A DNA stretch of 64,000 nucleotides from Caryophanales bacterium (GCA_029256085.1 JAQSYP010000010.1:55597-119596), one strand, 5' to 3'. Shown: positions 1 to 9,753, numbered from the stretch's first letter. Notes: generated from the letters alone by a model not told the origin. Program-made: numbers and translations.

Positions 1-1575
1 TACATCCTCAGCTGTCATTGGAATACCTGTCATCGTACTATATTGCTCTGCGTAATGCTCAGCATTTTCTGAGAAAGATGAGAATTTACAAATATTCATT
101 GAGTCACCAAATGCAAGCATATCTTGGAATACTTTTAGTAGAGCACCTTTTCCTTTTGGCTCAAGTCGATCTGTAGGTTCTGGGATACCAGCAATTTCAC
201 TCGCAACAGTATAACCACGTAAGTGACAAGCACCTCGGTTACTAGTTGCATATCCAAGACCAATTCCTTGAATTCCTCGAGGATCGTAAGCTGGAATTGA
301 TTGACCTTTTACAGACATAGAAAGTTCAGGAGCACCCCACGCTGACGTAGCGCGTGCAGGTCCATCAGCAAGAACGTTTCCAAATCCTTCACGGTATGCA
401 ATTTTTCTTGCAAGTTCAATCATTCTATCCGCATCGCCCCAGTCAAGCTTCTCATCGACTAGTCCTTTTTCATAGGCTTCCATAGTAACTGACATTGAAT
501 GACCAAGCTCAATCGTATCCATTCCATACTCATTACATACATCGATTAAGTAAGCAATTGCTTCTGGGTTGCTTAAACCACTATTAGTACCTACAGCCCA
601 AGCAGATTCGAACTCAATGCTTTCAACTTTAGTTTTATATTTTCCTTCTTTTACTTCAACCTCAATTTTACAAGCTACAGGACAAGCATGACATGCATTA
701 TTAGAAACTAACAAATTGTCCTTATAAAACTCTCCACTATGATTCTCGGCCTCAGCCCAATTAGTTAACTGAGAATTCTTCGTAGGTAATGCTCCTACTT
801 CATTTATAAGGTTTGTTAGAACGTTTGTACCATAAACAGAAAGACCACCTTTGCGAGGAGCAGTTAGACCACCTTCTAAGATTGCCTTTGTTGCTTTTTG
901 ATTCGCTGCCTTATTTTCCTCAACAAACTTTGGTTCAGGCATATTTCCTTTTTGCTCTGCTTTAATTACTATTGCTTTTAAGTTCTTAAAGCCCGCAACA
1001 GCACCTGTACCGCCACGCCCAGCAGAACGATCATTTTCATTCATGAAACAAGCATAAAGTACTTGATTTTCACCAGCTTGACCAATTGTAATAACACTTA
1101 AATTATCTTCACCATATGTAGATTTCATAAGTTGAACTGTTTCTCTTGTACTTTTACCCCAAATACTAGAAGCATCGCAAAGTTCAGCAACACCATTTTC
1201 GATATAAAGATAGACTGGCTTATCACTTTTACCTTTAAAGATGATGTTATCAACTCCAGCCCATTTTAGTCGAGCTGCACTATAACCACCCATATGAGAA
1301 TCAGTAACCGTTCCTGTTAGTGGAGATTTAGTTACAACTGCGAGCCTACCACTCATTGAAGAGCGTGAACCTGTCACAGGCCCTGTCATAATACACAGGA
1401 TGTTTTCAGCAGATAATGGTTCAACTTCAGGTCCATTATCAAGTACGTATTTAACCCCTAAACCTCTTCCACCGATGTACTTCTTGGCAAGATCTTCATT
1501 AATTTCTCTGTAATTTACTGTGCCGCTTGATAAATCAACTAATACTTCTTTGTTCTTAAAGCCACCAAGATTCAT
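1..1575 (-). CDS. aor: Aldehyde:ferredoxin oxidoreductase (tungsten/molybdopterin type), 3' end outside the window
   Basis: This gene oxidises aldehydes to carboxylic acids with ferredoxin as acceptor, using a tungsten or molybdenum bis-pterin and a 4Fe-4S cluster in the cytoplasm. The N-terminal 525 residues are visible; family members are about 600, so the C-terminus lies left of base 1. Seen: the N-terminal GGRGLG segment, the TGPVTGSRSSMSGR stretch, the AGRGGTGAV loop, and a cysteine cluster CHACPVAC of the CX2CX3C type that ligates the cluster. The start is the ATG at 1575, preceded by AGGTGG at 1585-1590; the ATG at 1583 runs straight into a stop. It is divergent from a MoeB-like gene, which fits a need for molybdopterin. 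The exact aldehyde substrate cannot be told. Confidence 0.9.
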   Translation of the reverse strand, partial: MNLGGFKNKEVLVDLSSGTVNYREINEDLAKKYIGGRGLGVKYVLDNGPEVEPLSAENILCIMTGPVTGSRSSMSGRLAVVTKSPLTGTVTDSHMGGYSAARLKWAGVDNIIFKGKSDKPVYLYIENGVAELCDASSIWGKSTRETVQLMKSTYGEDNLSVITIGQAGENQVLYACFMNENDRSAGRGGTGAVAGFKNLKAIVIKAEQKGNMPEPKFVEENKAANQKATKAILEGGLTAPRKGGLSVYGTNVLTNLINEVGALPTKNSQLTNWAEAENHSGEFYKDNLLVSNNACHACPVACKIEVEVKEGKYKTKVESIEFESAWAVGTNSGLSNPEAIAYLIDVCNEYGMDTIELGHSMSVTMEAYEKGLVDEKLDWGDADRMIELARKIAYREGFGNVLADGPARATSAWGAPELSMSVKGQSIPAYDPRGIQGIGLGYATSNRGACHLRGYTVASEIAGIPEPTDRLEPKGKGALLKVFQDMLAFGDSMNICKFSSFSENAEHYAEQYSTMTGIPMTAEDV

Positions 1576-1710
1576 TCTCGCATTCCACCTCTTTTATTAT
1601 TTTAAAATTTAACCCTTCACTATTTAAATATTCAAATTTAAATAATAAATTCCCATAATATAATATTATTAGATTTGTTCGAAAATTTCCAATAATATGC
1701 TGTACTGTTA

Positions 1711-1716
1711 TATAAT
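1711..1716 (+). promoter_or_regulatory. Candidate -10 box for the moeB-like gene
   Basis: TATAAT lies about 30 bp upstream of the ATG at 1745 in the divergent aor/moeB spacer (1576-1744). No good -35 is present at 17-18 bp (best TTCCAA at 1687), so the promoter may be weak or activator-dependent. The rest of this spacer is AT-rich, with no other element I can support. Confidence 0.4.
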
Positions 1717-1744
1717 AGATTTAATTGAATTGGAGAGTGGTTTT

Positions 1745-2776
1745 ATGGACGATTTATTAAATCGATATTCAAGGCAAATCCTTTTTAATCCTATTGGAAA
1801 GTTAGGTCAAGAAAGATTAATTAATAGTAGAGTTGTGGTTGTAGGAGTAGGGGCATTAGGTTCAGTGGTAGTTAACCATTTAGTAAGAGCTGGAGTAGGT
1901 ACTATTCGTATAATTGATAGAGACGTTGTAGAACTTTCAAATTTACAAAGACAGACACTTTTTAGTGAAGAAGATGTTATAAATAACTTGCCTAAAGTAA
2001 TTGCAGCCAAAAAAACTTTAGAAAAAATAAACTCAAGAGTAGTGATCGATTCGATTATTGGAGATTTAAATCCTGATAATGCTGAAGATTTGCTAAATGG
2101 ATTTGATGTAATAGTAGATGGTACAGATAATTTCTTCACAAGATTTCTAATTAATGATGTTGCTGTAAAAAATAGAACTCCATGGGTGCATGGAGGGGCG
2201 ATAAGTTCAAGGGGAATGTTTGCGGTTATTATTCCAGGTGTAACACCATGCTATCGATGCTTATTCCCGGATGTACCGTTCTCTGCAAGTGATACTTGTG
2301 ATACAGTTGGGGTTTTATCTGCAACAACTGATATAATTGGATCATTTCAAGCTATTGAAATCATTAAATTATTAGTTGGTGCAGTACCAAATAAAAATTT
2401 GGAACAATTAGATATTTGGTCAAACGAATATATGCAAATGGACATTAGTAATGGAAAAATTCCTGAATGTAAAACATGTGGGAAAAATATATATGAGTTT
2501 CTAGATAAGAGTTCAGATAAACAGTTGTCGTACACTAGTCTATGTGGAAGGGATACTGTACAAATTAGTTCTAGAAGCAATACCTTAATTGAACTAGAAA
2601 AATTAGCGAATAGATTGAAGAAGAGTGGAGAAGTATTAGCAAATACCTACTTAGTTCAGTTCTCCCCGAACGAGAAAATTAAAATTGTAATTTTTTACGA
2701 TGGAAGAGCATTAATACATGGTACGAATGATACTAACGAGGCTAAAAATTACTATGCAAAATATATTGGTACATAA
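1745..2776 (+). CDS. moeB: MoeB/ThiF-family adenylyltransferase (molybdopterin synthase activation)
   Basis: The predicted protein (343 aa) adenylates the C-terminal glycine of a MoaD- or ThiS-type carrier so that sulfur can be added for pterin or thiazole synthesis. Seen: an N-terminal RYSRQ segment, the nucleotide-binding loop GVGALGS, the LSNLQRQTLF signature, DGTDNF, and two zinc cysteine pairs (CYRC and CKTC). A C-terminal region of about 90 residues follows the zinc pair and has no motif I recognise. The start chosen is the ATG at 1745, because GGAGAGTGG precedes it; in-frame codons further upstream lack a ribosome site. Lying divergent to a pterin-dependent aor, a MoeB role is more likely than ThiF, but this is inference from context. 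Confidence 0.8.
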   Translation: MDDLLNRYSRQILFNPIGKLGQERLINSRVVVVGVGALGSVVVNHLVRAGVGTIRIIDRDVVELSNLQRQTLFSEEDVINNLPKVIAAKKTLEKINSRVVIDSIIGDLNPDNAEDLLNGFDVIVDGTDNFFTRFLINDVAVKNRTPWVHGGAISSRGMFAVIIPGVTPCYRCLFPDVPFSASDTCDTVGVLSATTDIIGSFQAIEIIKLLVGAVPNKNLEQLDIWSNEYMQMDISNGKIPECKTCGKNIYEFLDKSSDKQLSYTSLCGRDTVQISSRSNTLIELEKLANRLKKSGEVLANTYLVQFSPNEKIKIVIFYDGRALIHGTNDTNEAKNYYAKYIGT

Positions 2777-2837
2777 AAGATTTATAAAACTATATTCTTA
2801 ATTAAAACGAGCCGCAATAGCGTAAATCAATATTGTG

Positions 2838-3018
2838 AAGCTTAGTCAGATTTTTTTAGATTGAATACACACAGCAAAAAACTGCGAGACTTCTACGGGA
2901 TAGCTAGGCAGGCGAGACCCCGCAAGGAGTTTGCGACTGAGGAGGCTCGCGCCTAGCCCGAGAAAAGCGAGCAGTTTTTTTAGTTTAGATATTTATTACA
3001 AAGCTAACTTGACTAAGC
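2838..3018. repeat. Palindromic intergenic element with nested inverted repeats (R1)
   Basis: The inner element at about 2875-2980 is bounded by AAAAAACTGC and GCAGTTTTTT and is GC-rich between, including TACGGGATAGC, GGCGAGACCCCGC and GGAGGCTCGCGCC. An outer pair, AGCTTAGTCA at about 2839 and TGACTAAGC ending near 3018, encloses it. The inner part resembles a REP-like intergenic repeat common in Bacillaceae chromosomes. It fills most of the 2777-3028 gap and could also act as a terminator for the genes on both sides. Confidence 0.65.
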
Positions 3019-3028
3019 CAAGTTTTCT

Positions 3029-3166
3029 TTAGTTTACCCTGTTTGGGTATTGTTCGTTATTTCCATGCTTCCCTTTTTTCTTCGGATTAAAAGAAGGACC
3101 TGCTTTACCATGTGCATCTGCCGCGCTTTTTGCGCCTTTTGAAGGGCTTCTCTTTATTTTTGACAT
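3029..3166 (-). CDS. yuzL: YuzL-family small spore protein
   Basis: A 45-residue basic protein beginning MSKIKRSPSKGAKSAADAHG. It is rich in Lys, Gly, Ser and Ala with no hydrophobic segment, like small spore core proteins. The B. subtilis gene yuzL lies next to fadN, and the same neighbourhood is seen here. GGAGGTGT (3173-3180) is a strong ribosome site in front of the ATG at 3166. It is divergent from fadN. Family membership is judged from the KxxPSxAG-like N-terminus and position; the molecular function is unknown. Confidence 0.75.
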   Translation of the reverse strand: MSKIKRSPSKGAKSAADAHGKAGPSFNPKKKGKHGNNEQYPNRVN

Positions 3167-3313
3167 TTAAAAACACCTCCAATAATAATCTTCCCAAATA
3201 ATAATAACTTCAAGTTGGTAATTTTTATTAAAAATTTAAACATATGGACTAAAAACAACAATAGAATTTACTGTACCGAACTTTTTATAAAAGTTTATTG
3301 GGGGGAGTTAAAA

Positions 3314-5659
3314 TTGCCTAAATTTATTCGGAAGGCTGCAGTAATTGGTTCCGGGGTAATGGGAGCTAGTATTGCTGCACATTTAGCAAATGTAGGTATT
3401 ACAACGTACTTGTTTGATATAGTTCCAAAAAATATATTAGAAAGTGAAAGCAGGAATATTGTTGCAGAAAATGCAATCAAACGTTTGATTAAAACAAAAC
3501 CTGCACCAGTTTCGTCGCCGGTAATTTTACAACGACTAATTGCGTGTAATCTTGAAGATGACTTAAGTAAACTCAAGGAAGTAGACTGGATTATTGAGGC
3601 TGTAATTGAAAATCTAGACATAAAAAAACATTTATTTCAAACCGTAGAACAATACAAGAAACCAAGTGCTATTGTAAGTTCTAACACTTCTGGGTTAAGT
3701 GTTAATCAAATGATTGAAAATTGTAGTTTGAACTTTAAGCAGAATTTCTTAGGAATTCATTTTTTTAATCCACCTCGTTATCTTAAGTTAGTTGAAATAA
3801 TCCCAGTAAATGAAACTCTTCACGAAACTACACAAAAGATGAAAGACTTTTTAGAAACTGTTCTCGGTAAAGGTGTAGTTATTTGTAATGACACCCCTAA
3901 CTTTATAGCAAATAGAATTGGAACATTCGGTATCATGTCAACATTAAGGGCAATGGCCAAACATAAGTTTACAATTGGCGAAGTAGATACACTGACTGGC
4001 TCATTAATAGCTAGGCCAAAAAGTGCAACATTTAGAACCCTTGATGTCGTTGGGCTAGATACTTTTTCTTTTGTATTAGCAAATGCGAAAGACAGATTAC
4101 CTGACGAACTAATTTTCGAAACACCAGAATCATTTAAACAAATGATTAATAAAGGTCTTCTAGGTGCGAAAAGCGGGCATGGCTTCTATAAAAAAGTAGA
4201 TAATGAAATCCATGAAATAAATTTAAATACTTTAAATTATCATGTTAAATCGCTGCTCTCAGACACAACTTATGACACTGCGAAAAAAATTAAGAATAAG
4301 AAAGAAAGGTTAAAGTACCTGGCGTATTCAGAAAGTAAGGTTGGTAACTTCATATGGGACATTATTTCTTCAGTATTAGTTTACTCAGCTAACTTAGTTG
4401 GTGAGGTTGCTGATGATATTATTTCAATCGATCAAGCGATGAAATGGGGATTCGGTTGGGATTTAGGACCATTTGAAGTATGGGATGCAATAGGTTTAGA
4501 AGAATCCTTTAAACGTTTAAGTGCAGAAGGTGTAAAACTACCCGATTGGATAACTACACTAGTTAACAGTGAGAATAAAGATTTTTATAAGAATGTAGAA
4601 GACAACCTTTATTTTTATAACGGTGAGGACTATGTACAGGATAAAAGACCTAATTCACATATAATCATCCAAAAAAATTCGAAAAAATATTTGCAGGTTA
4701 TGAAAAATAATGGTGGTACTTTATGGGAGATTGGTGATGATGTAGGTCTTCTTCAATTCCATTCACCTAACCAAGCGATTGGGTTAGATTTCATAGATAT
4801 CTTAGGTAAGTCAATTACTTATGCCGAAGAAAATTTGAAAGGATTAGTTGTAAGTGCTTTTTCTAAAAATTTCTGTGTTGGCGCAAATATCGCAATGATA
4901 CTTATGGAAGCCCAAGATGATAACTACGACGACATTGAACTAGTAATTAGGAAATTTCAAAATGTGCTAATGAAAATGAAGTATAGTACGGTACCAGTAG
5001 TAGCAACTCCTTTTGGAATGACATTAGGCGGCGGTACAGAATTAAGTCTTCATGCACATGCCTTACAGGCAAATTTTGAAACATACATGGGCCTAGTCGA
5101 GGTTGGTGTCGGTGTAATTCCAGGTGGCGGAGGTAATAAGGAGCTCTACGAAAGATATTATAATTCAATACCAGACTCAATGAACAAGGATTTACAATCT
5201 ATTGCACTTGCGGCATTTGAAACTATTGCAATGGCGAAGGTTTCAACGTCTGCACACGAAGCAATAGGTTTACAATATTTACGATCAACCGACAGGATTA
5301 CGATGCTTCAAGAAAACTTAGTTTCCGATGCTAAAAAATTAGTACTTGAACTTTACGAAAGCGCACATATACCAAAAATCAAAAGAAAGCTAAAAGTTCC
5401 TGGTGAAAATGGTTATGCAGCAATGAAACTTGCTGCACAGTCTCTATTAGAATCAGAGAAAATTACTAAACACGATTTTAAAATTGCTTCAAAACTGGCA
5501 TTCGTACTTGCTGGTGGAAAACTTCCATATGGAACTGAAGTTAGCGAGCAATATTTATTAGATATTGAACGAGAGGCTTTCTTAAGCTTAGTTGGAGAAC
5601 CAAAGACACAAGCAAGAATGATTCACATGCTTCAAAAAGGCAAACCATTACGTAATTAG
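3314..5659 (+). CDS. fadN: 3-hydroxyacyl-CoA dehydrogenase / enoyl-CoA hydratase FadN
   Basis: A two-domain beta-oxidation enzyme (781 aa) that hydrates enoyl-CoA and oxidises 3-hydroxyacyl-CoA with NAD. Seen: an N-terminal Rossmann loop GSGVMGASIAAHLA, the SSNTSG and HFFNPPRYLKLVEI segments of the dehydrogenase, a second dehydrogenase helix region, then a crotonase domain with KNFCVGANIAMI and GMTLGGGTEL. The start is the TTG at 3314, because GGGGGGAG lies just upstream and the protein then begins like B. subtilis FadN; longer in-frame versions have no ribosome site. It is the first gene of fadN-fadA-fadE. I see no clear FadR box in the spacer at 3167-3313. Confidence 0.95.
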   Translation: MPKFIRKAAVIGSGVMGASIAAHLANVGITTYLFDIVPKNILESESRNIVAENAIKRLIKTKPAPVSSPVILQRLIACNLEDDLSKLKEVDWIIEAVIENLDIKKHLFQTVEQYKKPSAIVSSNTSGLSVNQMIENCSLNFKQNFLGIHFFNPPRYLKLVEIIPVNETLHETTQKMKDFLETVLGKGVVICNDTPNFIANRIGTFGIMSTLRAMAKHKFTIGEVDTLTGSLIARPKSATFRTLDVVGLDTFSFVLANAKDRLPDELIFETPESFKQMINKGLLGAKSGHGFYKKVDNEIHEINLNTLNYHVKSLLSDTTYDTAKKIKNKKERLKYLAYSESKVGNFIWDIISSVLVYSANLVGEVADDIISIDQAMKWGFGWDLGPFEVWDAIGLEESFKRLSAEGVKLPDWITTLVNSENKDFYKNVEDNLYFYNGEDYVQDKRPNSHIIIQKNSKKYLQVMKNNGGTLWEIGDDVGLLQFHSPNQAIGLDFIDILGKSITYAEENLKGLVVSAFSKNFCVGANIAMILMEAQDDNYDDIELVIRKFQNVLMKMKYSTVPVVATPFGMTLGGGTELSLHAHALQANFETYMGLVEVGVGVIPGGGGNKELYERYYNSIPDSMNKDLQSIALAAFETIAMAKVSTSAHEAIGLQYLRSTDRITMLQENLVSDAKKLVLELYESAHIPKIKRKLKVPGENGYAAMKLAAQSLLESEKITKHDFKIASKLAFVLAGGKLPYGTEVSEQYLLDIEREAFLSLVGEPKTQARMIHMLQKGKPLRN

Positions 5660-5670
5660 GAGGGGTATTA

Positions 5671-6846
5671 GTGAAGGAAGCAGTAATCGTTGCTGGTGCT
5701 AGAACTCCAGTTACAAAAGCAAACAAAGGTGCATTGAAAAATGTTCGACCTGAAGACCTTGCAGCGTTTTCAGTTAAAGAAACTCTTAAGCGAGCAAATA
5801 TGTATGATGGTTATATTGATGATGTTATTTTTGGAACTGCGATGCCCGAGGCAGAACAAGGTTTAAATATATCAAGAAATATTAGTGCCTTAGCAGGTGT
5901 AAGATTTGACGCACCAGCAATTACTATAAATCGTTATTGTAGCTCTGGATTACAATCAATCGCTTATGCTGCTGAAAAAATACAGTTAGGCCAGGCAAAG
6001 GCGATCATCGCTGGTGGTGTTGAGTCGATGTCGATGGTACCAATGACTGGCAACACTCCCAGGTTTCATCACAAAATAGTCGATGATTACCCTGAATATT
6101 ACACAAGTATGGGCCAAACTGCTGAAAATGTAGCTATAAAATATAATATTAGTCGAGAGAAGCAAGATGTATTTGCGCTTAATAGCCATAAAAAGGCGTA
6201 TGAGGCCCAAATTTCAGGTAAATTTGATGATGAAATTGTGCCGATACACTATAAATTAAATACGGTAGTAGCAGATAAATTAAGAACGCAAATAGTAATA
6301 TCGGATAAGGACGATGGAATCCGAATAAACACGAATCTTGAAACGTTAGGTAAGCTAAAGCCAGCATTTAGGGCAAATGGGACTGTTACCGCAGGAAATT
6401 CATCACAGACTAGTGATGGCGGTGCAAGTGTACTAGTGATGGAAAAAGAATATGCTTTGTCTTTAGGGTTAAAGCCTTTAGCTAAGTTTAAGGCATTTAG
6501 TGTAGCTGGAGTTAGACCTGAGTATATGGGAATTGGACCTATTGAAGCCATACCAAGAGTGCTAAATTATTTAAATTTAAGTATGAAGGACATTGGACTG
6601 TTTGAACTAAATGAAGCGTTTGCAGCACAAAGTATTGCTGTGATTGAACAATTAGGACTAGATGAGAATATTGTAAACGTTAATGGAGGGGCAATTGCAC
6701 TTGGGCATCCTCTTGGTTGTACTGGTACAAAGTTATCCATTTCTTTAATAAATGAGATGCGAAGAAGAAATGTTCAATTTGGAATGGTAACGATGTGTAT
6801 TGGTGGAGGAATGGGAGCAGCAGGTATTTTTGAGCTAATAAATTAG
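5671..6846 (+). CDS. fadA: Acetyl-CoA C-acyltransferase (3-ketoacyl-CoA thiolase) FadA
   Basis: The thiolase (391 aa) cleaves 3-ketoacyl-CoA to acetyl-CoA and a shortened acyl-CoA in the last step of beta-oxidation. Seen: the nucleophile cysteine in [10 protein letters not shown], the NEAFAAQS and [11 protein letters not shown] segments, and the second active-site cysteine in [14 protein letters not shown] at 5671 follows GGAGGGG at ideal spacing and only 11 bp after fadN, so the two are co-transcribed. Length and motifs are full and normal. Confidence 0.96.
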   Translation: MKEAVIVAGARTPVTKANKGALKNVRPEDLAAFSVKETLKRANMYDGYIDDVIFGTAMPEAEQGLNISRNISALAGVRFDAPAITINRYCSSGLQSIAYAAEKIQLGQAKAIIAGGVESMSMVPMTGNTPRFHHKIVDDYPEYYTSMGQTAENVAIKYNISREKQDVFALNSHKKAYEAQISGKFDDEIVPIHYKLNTVVADKLRTQIVISDKDDGIRINTNLETLGKLKPAFRANGTVTAGNSSQTSDGGASVLVMEKEYALSLGLKPLAKFKAFSVAGVRPEYMGIGPIEAIPRVLNYLNLSMKDIGLFELNEAFAAQSIAVIEQLGLDENIVNVNGGAIALGHPLGCTGTKLSISLINEMRRRNVQFGMVTMCIGGGMGAAGIFELIN

Positions 6847-6861
6847 CGGGGAGAGATGTTT

Positions 6862-8574
6862 ATGAGCAAGAATAACTGGAAGCGTGGTGGAAGTTTTTTA
6901 CTAGAGGACCTTACTGTTTCAGATATTTTCACCCCTGAAGATTTTGATGATGAGCAATTATTAATAGGTCAAGTTACTGAAGATTTTGTTAAGAAAGAAG
7001 TAGTACCGAACGTTGATAAAATGGAAAATCATAATTTTGATGTTTCAGTTAGACTTTTGAAGGAAGCTGGTGACCTAGGACTTCTAGGTGTTGACGTAGA
7101 TGAAGAATATGGTGGCCTAGGACTTGATAAAGTTACATCTGCTTTAATTGCAGAAAAGATGTCGCTTGGAGGGGGTTTCTCCGTTTCCTTTGGTGCGCAT
7201 GTTGGTATAGGCACACTTCCAATCGTTTTATTCGGTAAAGCTGAACAAAAGCAAAAATATTTGCCAGATCTTGCGTTAGGAAATAAGCTTGCAGCATATG
7301 CGTTAACAGAGCCGGGTGCGGGTTCTGATGCGCTTGGAATTAAAACGTCTGCAAAACTAAGCGACGATGGAAAATATTATATTTTAACAGGTGAAAAACA
7401 GTGGATTACTAACTCAGGTTTTGCTGATGTTTTTGTAGTCTATGCTAAAATTGATGGTGATAAATTTACAGCTTTTATATTAGAACGTATGTATGCAGGA
7501 GTTTCTTTTGGGCAAGAAGAGAAAAAGTTAGGAATTAAAAGTTCATCAACAAGAACGTTAATTTTAGATAATGTTTTAGTTCCTGTTGAGAATGTATTAG
7601 GCGAAATTGGAAAAGGTCATCATATAGCATTCAATATTTTAAATATTGGTCGACTAAAGCTAGCAGTTGGTGCAGTTGGTGCCGCAAAACAAGCCCTGAA
7701 AATTTCTAAACAATATGCAGAGGAACGTAAACAGTTTGGTGTTCCGATCGAGAAGTTTAACTTAATTAAAAATAAGCTTGCAAGCATGACAGTTAAACTA
7801 TTTAGTAGTGAAAGTGTTGCGTATCGTACAGTCGGTTTGCTAGATGAAAGACTAGAATGTTTATCAAAAGATGATAATGTTACTAAGGCTGTAGCAGAAT
7901 ATGCAATTGAATGCTCGCTTGCGAAAATATATTGTTCAGAGGTTTTAGACTTCATAGTTGACGAAGGTGTTCAAATCCATGGCGGTTATGGCTACATGTC
8001 AGAGTATGAAATAGAGAGATTGTATCGAGACTCAAGAATAAACCGTATTTTTGAAGGAACTAATGAAATTAATAGACTTCTTGCAGCTGGAACACTCCTT
8101 AAAAAATCATTAAAGGGAGAATTGGAATTATTCGATATTGCAGAAAAGCTTCAATTAGAAATTCTGAGTTTAGGATTAGCTGACGATGATGAAAGCTTTC
8201 TTGCAGAACAAAAAAAGCTAGTGAAAAATATGAAGAAGATTTGTGTGCTCGCGACAGGACTTGCAGCACAAACTTTTGGAAAAAAAGTAGATAAAGAACA
8301 AGAAGTAATGGCAATAATATCTGATCTCATGACGTTAACATATGCATCTGAATCGGTACTGCTAAGAACTGAGAAAAACCCGGACGACTTCAAAATACTG
8401 TGTGCAAAAATTGTTATTGAGGAAGCAGTAGTTGAAATAGAGGTATTGGCGAGACAACTATTGAATCACACAAGTGATGGAGATACACTCAAATTGCTAA
8501 ATAGTTCTTTAAGAAAACTAACACGGAGAGAAACCGTAAATTTAATTAAACTTAAGAGAGAATTACTTAAATAA
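6862..8574 (+). CDS. fadE: Acyl-CoA dehydrogenase FadE
   Basis: A flavoprotein (570 aa) that makes the first double bond in acyl-CoA during beta-oxidation, passing electrons to electron-transfer flavoprotein. Seen: acyl-CoA dehydrogenase signatures YALTEPGAGSDA and QIHGGYGYMSEYEIERLYRD, the RIFEGTNEINR segment, and a C-terminal extension of about 150 residues typical of this long subfamily. The ATG at 6862 is preferred over that at 6856, because GGGGAG (6848-6853) then has an 8-nt spacing. It ends the fadNAE operon, with a terminator 10 bp downstream. Confidence 0.95.
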   Translation: MSKNNWKRGGSFLLEDLTVSDIFTPEDFDDEQLLIGQVTEDFVKKEVVPNVDKMENHNFDVSVRLLKEAGDLGLLGVDVDEEYGGLGLDKVTSALIAEKMSLGGGFSVSFGAHVGIGTLPIVLFGKAEQKQKYLPDLALGNKLAAYALTEPGAGSDALGIKTSAKLSDDGKYYILTGEKQWITNSGFADVFVVYAKIDGDKFTAFILERMYAGVSFGQEEKKLGIKSSSTRTLILDNVLVPVENVLGEIGKGHHIAFNILNIGRLKLAVGAVGAAKQALKISKQYAEERKQFGVPIEKFNLIKNKLASMTVKLFSSESVAYRTVGLLDERLECLSKDDNVTKAVAEYAIECSLAKIYCSEVLDFIVDEGVQIHGGYGYMSEYEIERLYRDSRINRIFEGTNEINRLLAAGTLLKKSLKGELELFDIAEKLQLEILSLGLADDDESFLAEQKKLVKNMKKICVLATGLAAQTFGKKVDKEQEVMAIISDLMTLTYASESVLLRTEKNPDDFKILCAKIVIEEAVVEIEVLARQLLNHTSDGDTLKLLNSSLRKLTRRETVNLIKLKRELLK

Positions 8575-8584
8575 TGTTCTTATT

Positions 8585-8618
8585 ATGCTATCCATGCATT
8601 GTTGGATAGCATTTTTTT
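8585..8618 (+). terminator. Intrinsic terminator of the fad operon
   Basis: A 10-bp stem, ATGCTATCCA paired with TGGATAGCAT, is followed by seven T residues. Confidence 0.9.
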
Positions 8619-8633
8619 ATTCACTAGGATGTC

Positions 8634-8751
8634 TTTCGACAAAGCAGTGCATTTTTTCCAGAAAGTGGTGCAAAAAGATTGTTAAGCGGTGCATTTTTAC
8701 TAAAAAGCGGTGCAAAAAGTTTAATTTCCGGTGCAATCATTAGTTCCTTGT
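8634..8751 (+). repeat. 21-bp phased array A (leader TTTCGACA, word GTGCA x5)
   Basis: TTTCGACA at 8634-8641 is followed by GTGCA starting at 8647, 8668, 8689, 8710 and 8731, each exactly 21 bp apart; four are GGTGCA and the first is AGTGCA. The 16 bases between words are A/T-rich and diverged. The array lies just after the fad terminator, in a gene-free gap (8619-8855) that otherwise holds only the AT-rich upstream region of gcvH. No hairpin or ORF explains the periodicity. Confidence 0.85.
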
Positions 8752-8855
8752 TTCATCATTAGGAAAAATATGACATTATCTTCGGTAAAAAATTAGCATA
8801 AAACGTATTTTATGATAAAATTAATTTATTATTTTATATTTACGGGGGTAATTTA

Positions 8856-9233
8856 ATGAGCATTCCGTCAAATTTACTTTATTCAAAGGATCATGAATGG
8901 GTAAGAACAGAAGATAATAAGATCATAGTTGGGATCACAGCTTTTGCTCAAGAAGAGCTTGGAGATATTGTGTTTGTTGAACTGCCTGAAGTTGGACAAA
9001 ACATTACAGCGAATGAATCTTTCGGAAGTGTTGAATCAGTTAAAACAGTTTCTGATCTAATTGCACCAGTTAGTGGAACAGTTTTAGAAATTAACGAAGA
9101 ATTGTCTGATCAACCTGAGTTAGTAAACGAATCTCCATACGAAAAAGCATGGATGATTGTAATTGAACCATCTGATTTAAGTGAACTTGAATCACTTTTA
9201 AATGCTGAACAATACGAACAACATATCCAATAA
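8856..9233 (+). CDS. gcvH: Glycine cleavage system H protein
   Basis: A lipoyl carrier protein (125 aa) that shuttles the aminomethyl group in glycine cleavage and in Bacillus also relays octanoyl/lipoyl groups between proteins. Seen: N-terminal YSKDHEWVR, the lipoylation motif [12 protein letters not shown] with its lysine near residue 64, and the [17 protein letters not shown] segment. GGGGG precedes the ATG by 7 nt. It stands alone, with its own terminator. Confidence 0.97.
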   Translation: MSIPSNLLYSKDHEWVRTEDNKIIVGITAFAQEELGDIVFVELPEVGQNITANESFGSVESVKTVSDLIAPVSGTVLEINEELSDQPELVNESPYEKAWMIVIEPSDLSELESLLNAEQYEQHIQ

Positions 9234-9235
9234 CT

Positions 9236-9262
9236 AAGGGGCCACTGAGCCCTTTTTGTTTT
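9236..9262 (+). terminator. Intrinsic terminator after gcvH
   Basis: AGGG-C / GCCCT stem with a bulged G and a CACTGA loop, followed by TTTTTG. Confidence 0.65.
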
Positions 9263-9368
9263 TAAAAATTGTTTACAAAAAATTATTAAGGAAAACATAA
9301 ACTATAAGTAAGGTCACTAATAATAAAATATTGAATATTATAAATAAAAAATATAACGGGTGATCGCT

Positions 9369-9737
9369 ATGGCAATCGTGGAAATAGACAAGGTGATTAT
9401 CGTTGAAGGTAAATCGGATAAGGATAGAATAAAATCTATTATTCGTGAGCCTGTTGACATTATTTGTACGAATGGGACAGTTGGTGTGAGTAAACTAGAC
9501 GAACTGATTGAGTATGTTTATGACAAGGATGTTTATATATTAGTGGACTCTGATGATGCAGGAGATAAGCTCCGAAAAACGCTGAGAAAAGAACTCCCTC
9601 ACGCTGAACACATTAAAATTGATAAAACATTTAGAGAGGTTGCAGCAGCGCCTTTATATCACTTAGCCTCAATTCTTCTTGGTGCTAATTTTGATGTTCA
9701 CAATAAATTTTTGAATGCATCAACAGGTGGAATTTAA
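9369..9737 (+). CDS. yusF: Toprim domain protein, YusF family
   Basis: A 122-residue stand-alone Toprim protein related to the catalytic domain of ribonuclease M5 and primases; a nucleic-acid role is inferred from the family. Seen: the Toprim glutamate in VIIVEGKSDK and the DxD motif in VDSDDAGDKLRK. The start is set at the ATG at 9369 because GGGTGAT lies 6-7 nt before it; a GTG nine bases earlier would overlap that site. The gcvH-yusF neighbourhood matches B. subtilis as I recall it. Confidence 0.85.
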   Translation: MAIVEIDKVIIVEGKSDKDRIKSIIREPVDIICTNGTVGVSKLDELIEYVYDKDVYILVDSDDAGDKLRKTLRKELPHAEHIKIDKTFREVAAAPLYHLASILLGANFDVHNKFLNASTGGI

Positions 9738-9753
9738 CTCAAATATTGGATTA

